A DNA stretch of 60,000 nt from Hydractinia symbiolongicarpus (lineage: Eukaryota > Cnidaria > Hydrozoa > Anthoathecata > Hydractiniidae), in contig NC_079885.1 in the NCBI RefSeq assembly GCF_029227915.1, forward strand, positions 20,721,001 to 20,781,000. Reading direction: 5' to 3'. Both the position numbers and the translations under genes were made by a program. The notes under the pieces are model-generated. The model was not told where the DNA came from. It made no database searches and worked only from the letters and a program-made list of their open reading frames with translations. Positions 1 through 12,800 of this stretch are shown in pieces (the first letter of the stretch is position 1; every line of letters starts with the position of its first letter).

Positions 1-241
1 AGTTAACAGTGCTACCACTACATCATCTCCAACATTCAAAATTTATTCATATTTAAAACTAACCCAAAATAAAACTATTACATATAGCTATATACAAAGT
101 ATTGTGCATGTTTAAAAAGTCACTGCGCACATAATGAAAGTTATAACAACGCATGTGCTTTTTGCACAACAGATATGAAAAACTTAACCAGATGCACCCA
201 CAACTAAATTTCATTTTAATCACATGTTAAGTCAATGTAAA

Positions 242-439
242 AGGTACCTAGCTATACCTAAACTAAGTTAAATTATTGTGGTTTGGTTGTTTCATTTTTA
301 TTTGATGTGCCATTAAAAGTTTACTAACAAACAATGAATAAAAAATTAGTCAGAGTTAATGGGAATTATTCTAATAAGAGAAATGACTAGGTGAATTTTT
401 AAATAAAATAGTTAGCTAGCTAGGTATAGCTAGGTACCT
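242..439. repeat. Inverted repeat, possible small MITE
   Basis: A 19-bp sequence at 242-260 (AGGTACCTAGCTATACCTA) recurs as its exact reverse complement at 421-439. The arms enclose about 160 bp of AT-rich DNA with no open frame. This looks like a miniature inverted-repeat element, but I see no convincing target-site duplication, so it could be a simple cruciform-forming repeat. Confidence 0.45.
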
Positions 440-1241
440 AACTCAACTTATCCGAGAACTTTACGTGGGACTAAGCGACAGAAAGCAGAAAGTATGGATG
501 GGAGTGCTGCGAATTTTGCAGCCTCTCTTCTCTTCCAACACAAATAATAAACACGCAGAAACGGGAGGCCATGCCTATTTGTTCTTCTTCCAAATTGGTG
601 CAGCAACCAAATGGACAGCTATAAAATTTGGATTTGGCTAAACAAATTTGCTTCATTCAGCATGATGGCAGATATCAAAACAAAAACAAACACTGGAAAA
701 ATCACGGATGCCGAATACGTTCTATGTGTACAACAGTTGGTGTCACTTTCGATATCACAAACAACTTGTACGGAATCTACCAATCATAGCAAAGAATGTA
801 TTTATTTGTTGTCATTGTGTTTCATCAATCTGTTGTTGGCGGTTTCGTATTCAAATATTAAAACAAGCGTTCTCTGTATCTATGTATTTGTCCGAAGAAA
901 TCACAGCTGTAGGTTTTATTTAGCTCTTTTACTATAATAATTTCGTTTCTTGGCCTGTCATATTTAAATTATTTAAGTTGCTGCTAGCACAAACGTCCCT
1001 AATGCAGCTAGTAGCTCTTGAGAAAAAATTAGGTTCGAATCATGGTTAGAGCTAGCTAGCTACTTTCTGTTTTCTGCAAGCCACAAAAAACTGAAATCCA
1101 TATTTATAATGTCACACATATATTGGAAGTTACAACGTTCTGGTTATTGTTCTTATATTTTTCTGATCAGAACTTTCAAATCATCAGAATGGTGAAACTT
1201 CTTGAACAGAGGGCAGTCATTTCACTGATCATCTGATAAGT

Positions 1242-1886
1242 CAGTCAGGGTAAACACCTAATTAGGCGGCATGACCTAATTAGGCGAGTCGATCGCGAGG
1301 TGATGTAGTTTAATTAAGCTACCCGTAGTGTAACTAGGTGAACATAAACTTTCTGTTGTAAATACGTCAAAATCATTGCGTTTCGTAATACAATATTTAT
1401 GTGAATCAATTCTGTCTACTTTGCAGATAATTTTGACTAATTATTGTGATTGTCTTATTTGCATCGCGCATTGGTAACTTATAGCCCAAACCTTCTGTGG
1501 CACTATTTGTTGTTTTAAATAATGGATTTCAGCCATTCACGCGACAGGGAAAAAATTAATATGGCAGACAAAAACGTGGCAGTGTTCACCTAAATATGCG
1601 ACACTTAACCTAATTAGGTTATATATTTCATTTTAACATAATTCTTATATACTTGCGCGCAAACATATCGAGGCATGAGTGACAATTTTGGAATCATGGC
1701 CGCGTAGACAATCCATTCTGAACAAAGATTTTTTGCGATTTTTCTTAGGAATGTGTGAAAAGCCATTAAATATTGTAATGTCTTAACTAGGTTACATATG
1801 GCCTAACTAGGCTACAATGAGTTGCCTAAATAGATGGTATGCCCTAATTAGCCTATCGTCGCCCAATTAAGTGTTTACTCTGACTG
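1242..1886. mobile_element. Non-autonomous DNA transposon (MITE) with TIRs and 5-bp TSD
   Basis: The left end (CAGTCAGGGTAAACACC...) is matched by the reverse complement of the right end (CAGTCAGAGTAAACACT...) over about 45 bp with a few mismatches. Both ends are flanked by TAAGT (1237-1241 and 1887-1891), which fits a 5-bp target-site duplication. The 645-bp interior has no long open frame. It repeats the palindromic core CCTAATTAGG and variants several times near both ends, as subterminal transposase-binding repeats often do. The superfamily is not assigned. The element is moderately diverged between its ends, so it is probably not recent. Confidence 0.65.
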
Positions 1887-1891
1887 TAAGT

Positions 1892-3830
1892 GATCAACTG
1901 CTTGTTTCTTAAGTTATTAGGGGTTAAAAAGGACAATGACATAGCATCTATAGCAGTGTATAATGTCCTTTTTACATGATTATCTAAACACTACCTACTA
2001 TCAACTGTTCTTGCCACATAACTTCATGATTTTAACTACTACTGCACAAAAACTGCAAAAAACAACAACAAACACATTTCTCACCTACAGCAGTGGGTAT
2101 TTTTAGTAGAAAGGAAAGGTTGTTTTTAGTTTAATATTAAAGTTGGGGTCTTCTAAGTTGATTTTAAGATGATAAATACGGTTCAACTAGTTGTACAGAT
2201 AACTTGAGTTGGATAAAATAAGGGTATGTTATTTTTACTCAACTGTGAAAAGGTGTATAAACTGTCCCTTAAAATAACTTTGATAATATGCTAGTAAGCA
2301 ACACCAGTGAAACGTCCCAGTTCCATGGTTTATACTTTAATTCTGTGATGTGTGTTTTCCAATGCAAGATGTAATGAAATCATTTCGGACACCTATTTTA
2401 TGATTAAAATGGTTGCAATACTTGGCCACTAGTCTCAGTTGTAGCTAGTGGCTGCTTCAAACATCGCCATGTAAATTTTCTATTGCTCAAAAATAAGATG
2501 CAACATTAGGAAAACGTATTGAAGCAAATAAACGAAGAGGGTTTGTGGAGAAGAAAACATTTGGCGATGAAAATTTGTTCTTAAAAATATTTTAATATTA
2601 ATATTATGATTACAAAGATAACAACAGATCAAAATGTCATACCCCACCTTGTGAAAATTTTCTTATAGGAAAGCTGCCTCAGCCAGTGTAGGCTGTCTGT
2701 TCTGTAAAGTACATAACTTTTGGTGTTTGCAAAATTGATATATAATGTGGTAGATCCCAGACTTAAGGCTCAGGATAGCATGTTATATCCATCCAATGTT
2801 GAAAAAAAGTTTCAGAGAAAAGTGAAATCATGTAATATAATGTTTACGTATTACAGACGGTATATGCTATATTCCTGGCAGTTGGGTATACAACTTAGAA
2901 AGTAAAACTTTTGTGCTCGACAGTCTTGGTCATGTCATAACCTACATGTCAGGCAATTTTTACACTTTGAGGCATATTTGCAGGACTACAGGAACAGGAT
3001 CTAGGACACATAACATTGTGGACTACGTATTATGCATGACAAGAATGATCTATAATGTCACAATCACAAACTGTTTAACATCATCAAAATCGCGACCTAT
3101 CCTGAATGTTATATACATGACAAGTTTAACAATATTTCTATCTTAACCTTTATAATCTTTGTTATCTTGTGCATTTTTATTCAATAAATAAATAGATAAG
3201 CAGTTAGCAAAGTAGATAACAAAGTATGTTCGTTGCCTGTGTCAGGTTGTTTGAACGTCTAGCATTCAAAAATTAGAAAAAATCTATTTTGGCTTTATTA
3301 TTTGTCTACCTTGTGGTGCAACTATTAACTTCTTGATTCTATTCTTGTTCAATGCAAATCAAATTGGCATGTAAAAATTTCAACATTTAAGATAGTCCTT
3401 ACCATCAACCTCATGTTGAGACTCTTAAGAATGGTTGATAAAAACCTTTTAACATAGAAATTTTTAAACTCTTTTAAAACCTTTTTTATATTTTAAGTTA
3501 TTTTTTATTACAAATAACACAAACAAAAACAATTGGTTTGTATGTGCAGTAAGATAATGAATCGAAAAGTATATAGGTCCAATAAGCATTCCAAACCAAT
3601 AAATTATGTTTTGTATATATAAGAAGTTGTGATAGCCTAATTTTCTTGCCATGAAAACAACAGCTCTTTGAAAGCAAAAGTTAAATGTTGTTATCTTAGA
3701 GGGATGGGTTTTTATCATGTATTTCAGTATGGATTTTGCAGTGTGGGTGATAAATGTAATGACATTGTAAAATATAAACAGCAAATATTTTACGATAATG
3801 ACAACCTAAATTGTTGCGATTTATTTTTAG
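1892..3830. other. Gene-poor AT-rich stretch, nothing recognised
   Basis: Only short open frames occur here, none with recognisable protein features or convincing splice context. The region probably holds the promoter and any 5' non-coding exons of the coiled-coil gene that follows. An acceptor-like TTATTTTTAG ends at 3830, 27 nt before that gene's ATG, which suggests the first coding exon is preceded by an unlocated 5'-UTR exon. No clear TATA box or CpG-rich promoter is visible. Confidence 0.5.
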
Positions 3831-3857
3831 ATTTGGGCAAAGATGTTATTATAAAAT

Positions 3858-6828
3858 ATGGATGATCAAGAGGAAGGTCAAAGTGACCATGAGGAGCTGA
3901 CAAAACTACTACGAGGTACCTTCCAAGACAAGTTAATGAAACTTTCCCGACAAAATTCACAAGATGATCCAAAATTTAAGGTAAAAAAACAATCTAAAGG
4001 AAAAGTAAATATCAGTCCTATGTGTATGGGGATTTTATAAATTTGTTTAATAATTTTGTTTTTATTTTATGTGTGTAACAAAACACGTTTTTAGGATGCA
4101 TAACAGAAGGAGGGTTTTCCTGATTACTTGCTTACACAACACAAAAAATGACTTAGGTTTTAGCTATGGACAAGACATGCAAAATACCCAATGTTGCTAT
4201 GGGAAGTTGACAATTTTAGTATACCTGAAAGCTCTCCTAAAAAAAATAAGTTACAGACAAAAACATAGAATACATACATAACATAATAAGAAATTGTGTT
4301 TATTGTGCTCACGAAAAACAATGTCAATGAAATTGTCCTTGAAAACTTGTATTCTAACGATTGGAGGTTTAACTGGCAACTGCTTTTGTCATTGTGGGAC
4401 CTTTTTTAAAATTAGTGAAAGCAACAAATAGTAATAGTTTCTTCATTATAAATAAATGCATAGTAATGCTTTTGCCCATCTACACAAACACGAACTAATT
4501 TGAAAATTATGGACTTTTTGGTGAACAGATAATATAATTTTTTTTAGGAGCAGTTACGAACATTACAAAAGTATGTGAGTGAGTTAAGTGAGCAGAATGA
4601 AATGTTAGTTCAAACAATTGAAGAATTGGAAAATGATTCGAATGATAAAATTGCATCACTTGAAAACAAGCTGGTTAACACAGAACTTTTTCTTAAAGTA
4701 ATTATTATTTTTTATTTTGAAGTTAATTTTACTGTTTTTATTTTTACCTGTACAGTCAAATCCTTTTGTGACAATCAGTTTTAAGTTTGCTAAGTCAGTA
4801 TTACATGCCTTGGTGTAATGGCCAGTACGTTTAAAGCTCATTTCCCCCTTGATGGAAAACATTCAGCTGCGTTGTTTCAATGTCTTATGATTTGTGTTTT
4901 TGAACTTATGTATTGTTTGTTTGCTCGGTTTTTTTGTTGTTTTCTGTTTGGTTGTTTTTACTTTTATTAAATTTTTCCCATGTTAATTAAAAATACTATT
5001 TTCTATATATGAGTCCAGTGTGCAGGGTATTGCTGCATATGCAACAATACTAGATAGATATTTTGTTTTAGATTATTTTACCTTCATGTTTAGGAACAAA
5101 CAAAAAGATGTGACCATTTGCAATGTAAGATTGACACTTATGAGGAACAAAAGAAAGATATTCACAAACACGTTTTGGTAAGTGATCTTTTTCAAATATT
5201 GATATTAAGAACCACTTAGTGAATTTGTTTGATTGTTGACTAGGTTTATTGTTTATTCTTTAACTTTCCTGCTGATAGATAGATGTGCATATTTTACATG
5301 GCTAGCCTCACTAATATCGAGGGATATACCCTGTCTATTATTTCCAGGAGGGGCCATGGCTTAGATGGAGAGTCCTAGAGTATTTAATGCTCATTTTGAG
5401 CTACGCAGACACAATTAGGGCCCGTGCTCTACTAGACAACTCCCGACAACATCAAACGGCCCACACAGTGTGCCATCTCCTCAATTTCCCTCACATGGCT
5501 TGGGTTAACCCGGGGCTTTGGTAACATTCAATCACCAATTTTTTTCAGGAGATACCAGAAAGCTGATTCTAGAGTGTTGAAAGTTCTTATCTAAACTAAA
5601 GAAATCCTTGAAATTTATGCCCAACTAGACGCCGGGATTGAACACACTTCCTTTTAGGCACAAGGCGAGTGTTCTAATGACTAACAATAGGAAGTACGAG
5701 TCTAATGTTTAAATTATTAAATCTGATCTGTGAAGAGTTTTCATAAAACAGTAACTTCCATAAAACCATGATCCAACATATAGTTTGGTTACTGTTAGAT
5801 AACAAGTAAATTGTGTATTTCTACAAATATACGGGCTCCTTTGATCTAATTACCTAAAAAAGCCAACAAGAAATTATCACGTCTATTAAATGATCCTTTT
5901 ACATAAGGTTGCATGCATACTGCATGCATTCACAGGCACATTTGTGCACTAAGACCTGCCATGCACATCTTAGCATTATAAGTACTGGTTTTTCAACTTT
6001 TAGTTTCAGGGCGTATGTGGTTGTGTTTCTTGGCCCTATCGAGCATCTAAATCACCTTAGCCCATTTTGACACTCTTTTCTGTTATAACTGCTCCACAAT
6101 GTTTACATAAGTTGGAGCATAGAATAGTCTATTTCCCTGTTTCAGTTTTCTTGTGTTCTAAGCAGAGAAAGGTGGTCTTTCATCTATATTTAATCACTAT
6201 TTAAGGTATTGGAAGAAGAGGCAACAAGCTTGGGTGAGGAGAATCTTCGATATCAATCGCATATTAGCAATTTGGAATCTGATTTAGATGAGCTTGTCGG
6301 ACTAATCAAGAAAGCCCGAATCGAGGGAAAGTGGGAGGTTTGTAAGAAATTCCTTTAAAACCCAGTATGTTTTTGCAATAATCTGTTTTAAAACACTGTC
6401 CCAGTCTAATTGGGGCATAAGTTATACCATTTCCATTAAGATTCCATTATTTTCCAAAATGGAGTGATAGAAAGAAAGGAATTAAAAGAAATTTTATTAA
6501 ATGGAATGTATGTCACAATATTTTTAAACACGTTCTTCTTTCTGCACACCATTATTTTCATAAATACTGTATAAGAAGAAGGAAGTGCATTTATATATAA
6601 ACATCTTTTTGTATATTATTCCAGTAATGAAAAAACTCTAAATGCATGCAACGGCACTGCCTACAACAGCTGCCTTCACCTAAAATAATTTCCTAAAATG
6701 ATCTGTAATTATCAAAAGGCAAACTCTACATTACTTACAATATTATTTTAGCTCTCAAAACTAAACTTAAAAGTGATACCTGCAGAAGACTTGTTAGATG
6801 AGAAAACTATTGTTGATCCATTACCAAG
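3858..6828 (+). CDS. Coiled-coil gene, exons 1-5
   Basis: Exon coordinates: 3858-3980, 4548-4697, 5094-5177, 6206-6337, 6752-6828. The start ATG follows an in-frame stop region and an upstream acceptor-like AG at 3830. Exons 1-4 are phase 0; exon 5 ends in phase 2 (…CCAAG|gtatgt). This head is not uniform coiled coil. Exon 1 is acidic then mixed. Exon 2 contains a helical segment LQKYVSELSEQNEMLVQTIE. Exon 4 ends in a conserved-looking DELVGLIKKARIEGKWE stretch that may be a short non-rod domain. Exon 3 is the first 28-residue unit. The intron between exons 3 and 4 carries a SINE-like repeat. Confidence 0.8.
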
Positions 6829-9800
6829 GTATGTTGTAGCTGATAATTGTGAAATTGAAAAGTCAAAGACATGGAAACTCCATAGTAAAAATTCTGGAAT
6901 ATTATAAAAAGACCTGGGAGGCTCTGCAAAGTTGTGTAATATCCATATTATTTTTAATTACCGAAATTGTTGTATTATTGTTATAATTAAAATAATTGAA
7001 TTATTAATAACTTAAATGTAACAACATTACAAATGCCTTCTTCTAGTTTTCTACATGACTTTGTCTATATTGCTGTCATATACTACCATACAGTCTTTTT
7101 ATTCATTCACTTGCTGTCACTTACTACCATATATAAAGTCTTTCGATCTATTCACACACCATTTCTATATCCAATATTTCATAGTGGGCTGTCTTCCATA
7201 TTTCTTTATCTGCTGCGGGATAGCTAACTCATATTTCTTCTATTGCTGCTGGATATTTAATAAATAAATCAAGTTGGCCAGAATTACATAATATAGCTAT
7301 ATATTTTTTTTCTAAATCCAAACCATTTTTAACTGCGGGACAGCTATTATTTATTTCCTCGATCATAATATTTAGATTTGCAACATTACTTTATTTTTTG
7401 TGCAGTCGGTAACAGTTTTCTTTCTATTTGAATACACACTTAATGCTGGACATATATGTAAATTTTTGCTGCAGTTCAGCCTTGCTATTTCTTTTCTATT
7501 ATTTTTTATTTTTATGACAATATTAAGCTGGACATTTTATCAATCACTTCATAGCTGGTCTTTGAAACTTGACTTACCATACAAACTATCAAATCCTTTT
7601 TTACATGTGACAATTATCATCAATCATACCAACGACAAACACACCTATGATGGTCAGAATTAGATACTCCTGCCGGGCATCCAGTGCAATTGAAACTGTT
7701 TAGAAATAATTGCCTGAAACAGTTGCCCTGGTATCTACTGATGATAAAACATCAGGTGTTTTCTTAATCATCTTGCACGGTAGGACAGATGTCAGGTGTG
7801 AGCATCGTCAAACCGTTACCTAGCCATCACATCACAAGGTAGATAACACTAGGTTGAGGATGGCTAGTGGAAATGTTGGTACTCTGAGAGGTAGAGCAGG
7901 TGAAGTAGTTGAAATGTTAGAACGTAAATCTGTTGATATGTGTTGAGCTTCAGTGAGATTTGTGGAAGGTAGGAGGGCAAGGTATAAGCTTTTTTGGATT
8001 GGTAATAGTGATGGATATGGAGGAGTTGGCATATTCGTTGCAGAGAAGTGGGTAGAAAAAGTAATAGATGTTATGCGTGTTAATAGTCGTATTATAGTGA
8101 TAAAGTTTTTGATAGGTAATAGGATTGTCACTTTTCTGTCAGTTTATGCTCCACAGTGTGGACTCAGTGAGGAAGATAAAGATAAGTTTTATGATGAGTT
8201 AATAGCAGTCACATCAAAGTTTGGAGACACTGAACTTGTCATGGTGGGCGGCGACTATAATGGTCATTTTGGGAAGTCATCTGAAGGTTATAAAGGTGTG
8301 CATGGAGGATATGGATTTGGGAGCAGAAATAAGGAAGGGGAGAGATTGCTTGAGTTTGGAATGGCAACGGACATGGTGGTTTGCAACACATCATTCAGTA
8401 AGAGACAGAGTAGGCTGATAACATATGAGTCAGGTGGCTGAAAGACACAGATAGATTGCTTCCTGGTTAGAAAGTCAGACAAGAAAGTGGTGAAGGACAT
8501 GAAAGTTTTATCAGGGGAAGAGTGTGTTTCCCAGCATAGGTTGCTGGTTTGTGATATTATCTGGAAGAGTTTTAAAGAAGGCAAGGGAAAGTACAGGCCC
8601 TGTTGTAAAGTCTGGAAGCTGAAGGAAGAGATTGTAGCAAGACAATTTAGGGCAAAAGTTGAGCAGTTAGCCCACAATGGTCACTGTGATAGTGACAATG
8701 TTGAAAGTACTTGGACTACTTTGAAGAATTGTCTTCTAAAAGCTTCTGATGATACCTGTGGGTGGAGGAAAGGACCAGCTTGACATAGACAGACCTGGTG
8801 GTGGAATAATGAGGTTGACCAGTGTATAAAGGAAAAGAGGAAACTTTGGAAAGAGTGGAAGTCAGGTGGTAGTAAAAATATTTACTTAGAAGCTAAGCAT
8901 CATGCTCGTACAGCAGTGTATAAGGCAAAATCAGAAGCAGAGAGAAACATATTTGCAGATGTGTTAAGAAGGCAAGACCAGCCCAATGAGGTATTCAAGA
9001 TAGCAAAGCAAATGAAGAAAACTAATCAAGATGTTGTAGGTGAGAAGTGTATACATAATGATGAAGGTGTTTTGGCTAGCACAGAGGAGGAGAAAAGGGT
9101 AGCTTGGAAGAATTATTATCAGAGGTTGCTTAACACTGAGTTTGATTGGGATGAGGACAATTTGTCTGATGATGATGTTGTAGAAAGGCCAGCTATGCAG
9201 ATCAAGACAGATTGGGTAGTGGAGGCTATTAGGAAATTGAATATTGGCAAGGCTGCAGGAGTATCAGGTATTGTTGCAGAGATGGTAAAAGCATCTGGAT
9301 ATATTGGAGTTGAGCTTATTACAAGTCTTGATAATCAGATTATAAAGGATGGTGCTATTCCGAGTGAGTGGCAGTCGAGTGTAATAGTGAATTGTTTCAA
9401 GGGCAAGGGTGATGCATTAGAAAAAAGGTAACTATAGAGGTTTGAAGTTGGTTGATCAAGTGATGAAAGTTATTGAAAGAGTGATTGATAAGTTACTTAG
9501 AGAAAGAATTGATATAGATAAGATGCAATTTGGTTTTCTTCCAGGGCGTGGCACTACAGATGCAATATTTTTACTCAGACAGCTTCAGGAAAAGTATTTA
9601 GGAAAGAGAAAGAATCTCTATTTTGCCTTTGTAGATTTAGAGAAAGCTTTTGATAGAGTGCCACGTAAAGTTATTTGGTGGGCTATGAGAAAATTAGGTG
9701 TGGATGAGTGACTAGTTACGATGGTACAGTCTATGTACAGCAATGCTAGAAGTCGTGTCAGGATTAACGGTTCACTTAGTGATGAATTTAGTGTAAATGT

Positions 9801-12800
9801 TAGTGTATATCAGGGTTCTGTACTTAGTCCTTTGCTGTTTGTTCTAGTCTTAGAAGCGCTGTCGATGGAGTTCAGAACAGGTTGTCCATGGGAGTTATTG
9901 TATGCGGATGATTTGGTTCTCATAGCAGAGTCGTTGGAAGAATTAGTTGAAAAGTTTGAGAAGTGGAAGAAAGGACTAGAAGAGAAAGGGCTAAGGGTGA
10001 ACACAGCAAAGTCTAAAGTCATGATTAGTAGCATTGCAACCAAGTGTAACCATGAGAAGTGCAGTAGTGTTGGTGGAAGGTTAAGAGCTGACATTCAGTT
10101 TGTATGCAAGCGTTGAAAAGGTGAGATTATAGAGAATGAAGTATTTCCAGCTTCAATGATGCACAACAGTGGCTCGTCAGAGATAGTTGAGAACTTCTGT
10201 TACTTAGGTGATATGTTGGGCAGTGAAGGGGGTTTTGGAAGAAGTGTTACTTGCAGGATAGGTTCTGTTTGGAAAAAGTTCAGAGAGTTACTTTCTTTGT
10301 TGACTAGCAGAGTCTTGTCAATTGAGTTAAAAAGTAGGTTGTATGAGGCCTGTGTAAGAAGTGTTATGTTGTATGGTAGTGAGACATGGGAAGTAAAGCA
10401 GGAAGATCTTGACCGTTTAGAAAGGGATGATATGAGAATGGTTAGGTGGATGTGTAACGCCAGTCTGAGAGAAAGAAAGAGTTCAGATGAGCTAAGAAGC
10501 AGGCTAAGTATCCGTAGAATTAAAGATGTTATCCAGATAAGAAGATTGAATTGGCTGGGGCACTTGGAAAGAATGAAGGGGGATAATTGGGTAAGAAAGT
10601 GTAGAGACTTGATAGTTCCTGGGGCAAAGCCCAGAGGCAGACCGAGAAAGACTTGGCAGAAGGTTACAAGGACAGACTTGATACAGGGGAAATTGAGTTT
10701 AGATCTAACACAGTCTAGATCAGATTGGAAGAGGGTCATTAATATACTCCGTCCAACCCATGCTAGCATGAAAAACGGACGTTAAGCTCAGAATGATGAA
10801 TTACAAAAAAAAAAAACAGAAAAAACTATAAAATTTAAATGAAAAAATCTTCTTTTCCTAAAATGACAGGTCATAACTTACCTTTACTATATATATATAA
10901 TATACACTATTTTACAGGAAAGATACCGAACTGCTTACAGATAAACATGTTGACGAGTTAAAGATGCAGCTAATTGCAAGAGATCGAACCATTTCTATGC
11001 TGGAGAAAGAACTTAAAGAAAAAACTGAGCAATACCATGCTATCATTGATGAAGTGTCCCATACTGGAGAAGTTGTAGATTCAGTAAAAAGTAACATTAT
11101 TGAATACTTTCTATTATCAGCATTCACAACGTTATTAAGGAAATCTTTCACCTGTATTAATGAGAAAAGTTTTGTTATATTTGTTTTTTCGGGGAACCAT
11201 TTTTAATGTTTTTATATTTATAGTAATCTCTGAAATTAAAAGTTAGAAATAATTGCGCGATATAGGAGTATAGGAGGATGCAATCAAATTAGACATATGC
11301 ATCCGTAGGGTAATGATTGCAACCTTAAATTAAAATTTTTTTGTTAATGATCTATATTTTTACTAACTGGAAATTAATTTCCATGCTATACTTATGAAAT
11401 TTAATTTTTCTTATTTTTTAAGTTTCTTTTTTTTTATTGATTGCCTTATCTCAAATTACTGCCAACATCTTTTCACTTTTAAACTAATTTGTTTAGGTGA
11501 CATGTATCAGCTTGAAAAACAACAGCGCAACAACTCTAGTTTAATGTCGCACAAAGATTTTTTAATACAGCGTTTAAAAAACCAATTGAAATCTTTCGAG
11601 GAGGCTGAACATCATTTGGAAGAAGAAATGAACAAGAAACAGCACCTGATCGATTCCCTGCAGGAAGATAACAATAGTTTAAAAAATGCTATGGAGTTGC
11701 GAATTATTGAGTTAAAAAACAAAACACAAAGTATAGAAATATTGGAAAGACATTTGAATGAACTAAAAGAAAAGGTATACCAACTATGTAAATTGAGATT
11801 GCTGATTGGTCAAAATTTGCATAGCATATTTCAATGTTTACAAAAAGTTTTCAATTGATTATAGCTTGGCAATTAATTACTTTTTATTTACTAAGGATTC
11901 AGACTTGATACAGAGGAATTGGATTTTAGATCTAACACAGTCTAGATCAGATTGGAAAAGGATTCTGTTAAGTCTGTTTAAACAGATTTCATACATTTTT
12001 AGCGTATTTTATTTTTGTCCTAAAGAAAAATTAGGGGGCATTTTTTAATGTTTACAAGGACAGGACAAAAGGTGAAAAAAAAAGGTGACAAAAGGTTATA
12101 ATTATAATTTCAGTAGAAAATAAAAAAGTAAAATAACAAAACTATTAACCTGATCATGGCTGATCAAGTAAATTGTTTTGACTGATAGATTTTAATGTAT
12201 CTAAAACATTGTGAAAGTTTATACTAATATTTAGTATAACTGATAGTCATTTTCAACTGGTTCCTAAAGGAAATCTGTAGCGCTGATTGGCTAAAAGGTC
12301 TTAACGATGGGCTTTATACAGCACGATAACTTTTAACCTCTGCAACCTTAATGCTAGCTATAAACGCAAACAAAAAAACATTGCTGGAAAATTGTTAAAA
12401 CATGCAGACTCAAAAATCAAGTTGCAGTTAATCCAAACTCTCAAATTGCTCCACTAGAAAACAACAAGAAAATCCATGTTCAGTGGTATACATGCATAAA
12501 TAACTACGTTTTTAATAAGCATTCGTCAGCACAATGAGAAATACGCAAAACGGTGTCAATTTTTGTGATAGAATCTTCTTCTGAAAAAGAATAAACTTTC
12601 TCTCAATAAATGTTAAAAAAAATTCTATATATATGGTTTTTTGAATGTTTTGTTTTCTCTTTGTACATGTATTCAAAAAATTGAAACAATGAAATCCAAA
12701 TCCAACGTTTTCTTTTTAACAAAACATGGTTTTACAACCTTGTCACAAGAAGATCTTTAAAAATTAATCCTGGTTTCAACAAACCCAATCGAAATAACTG

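Noticed and set aside
611-937. 108-codon plus-strand frame near the left edge
   Set aside because: No domain, low-complexity hydrophobic composition, and an overlapping frame of similar quality.
7033-7267. Overlapping hydrophobic open frames before the LINE
   Set aside because: AT-rich intron sequence, rich in Phe/Leu/Tyr by composition; no splice or domain support.
10200-10769. 189-codon minus-strand open frame
   Set aside because: It is antisense to the LINE C-terminal coding region, whose plus-strand frame carries the recognisable motifs.
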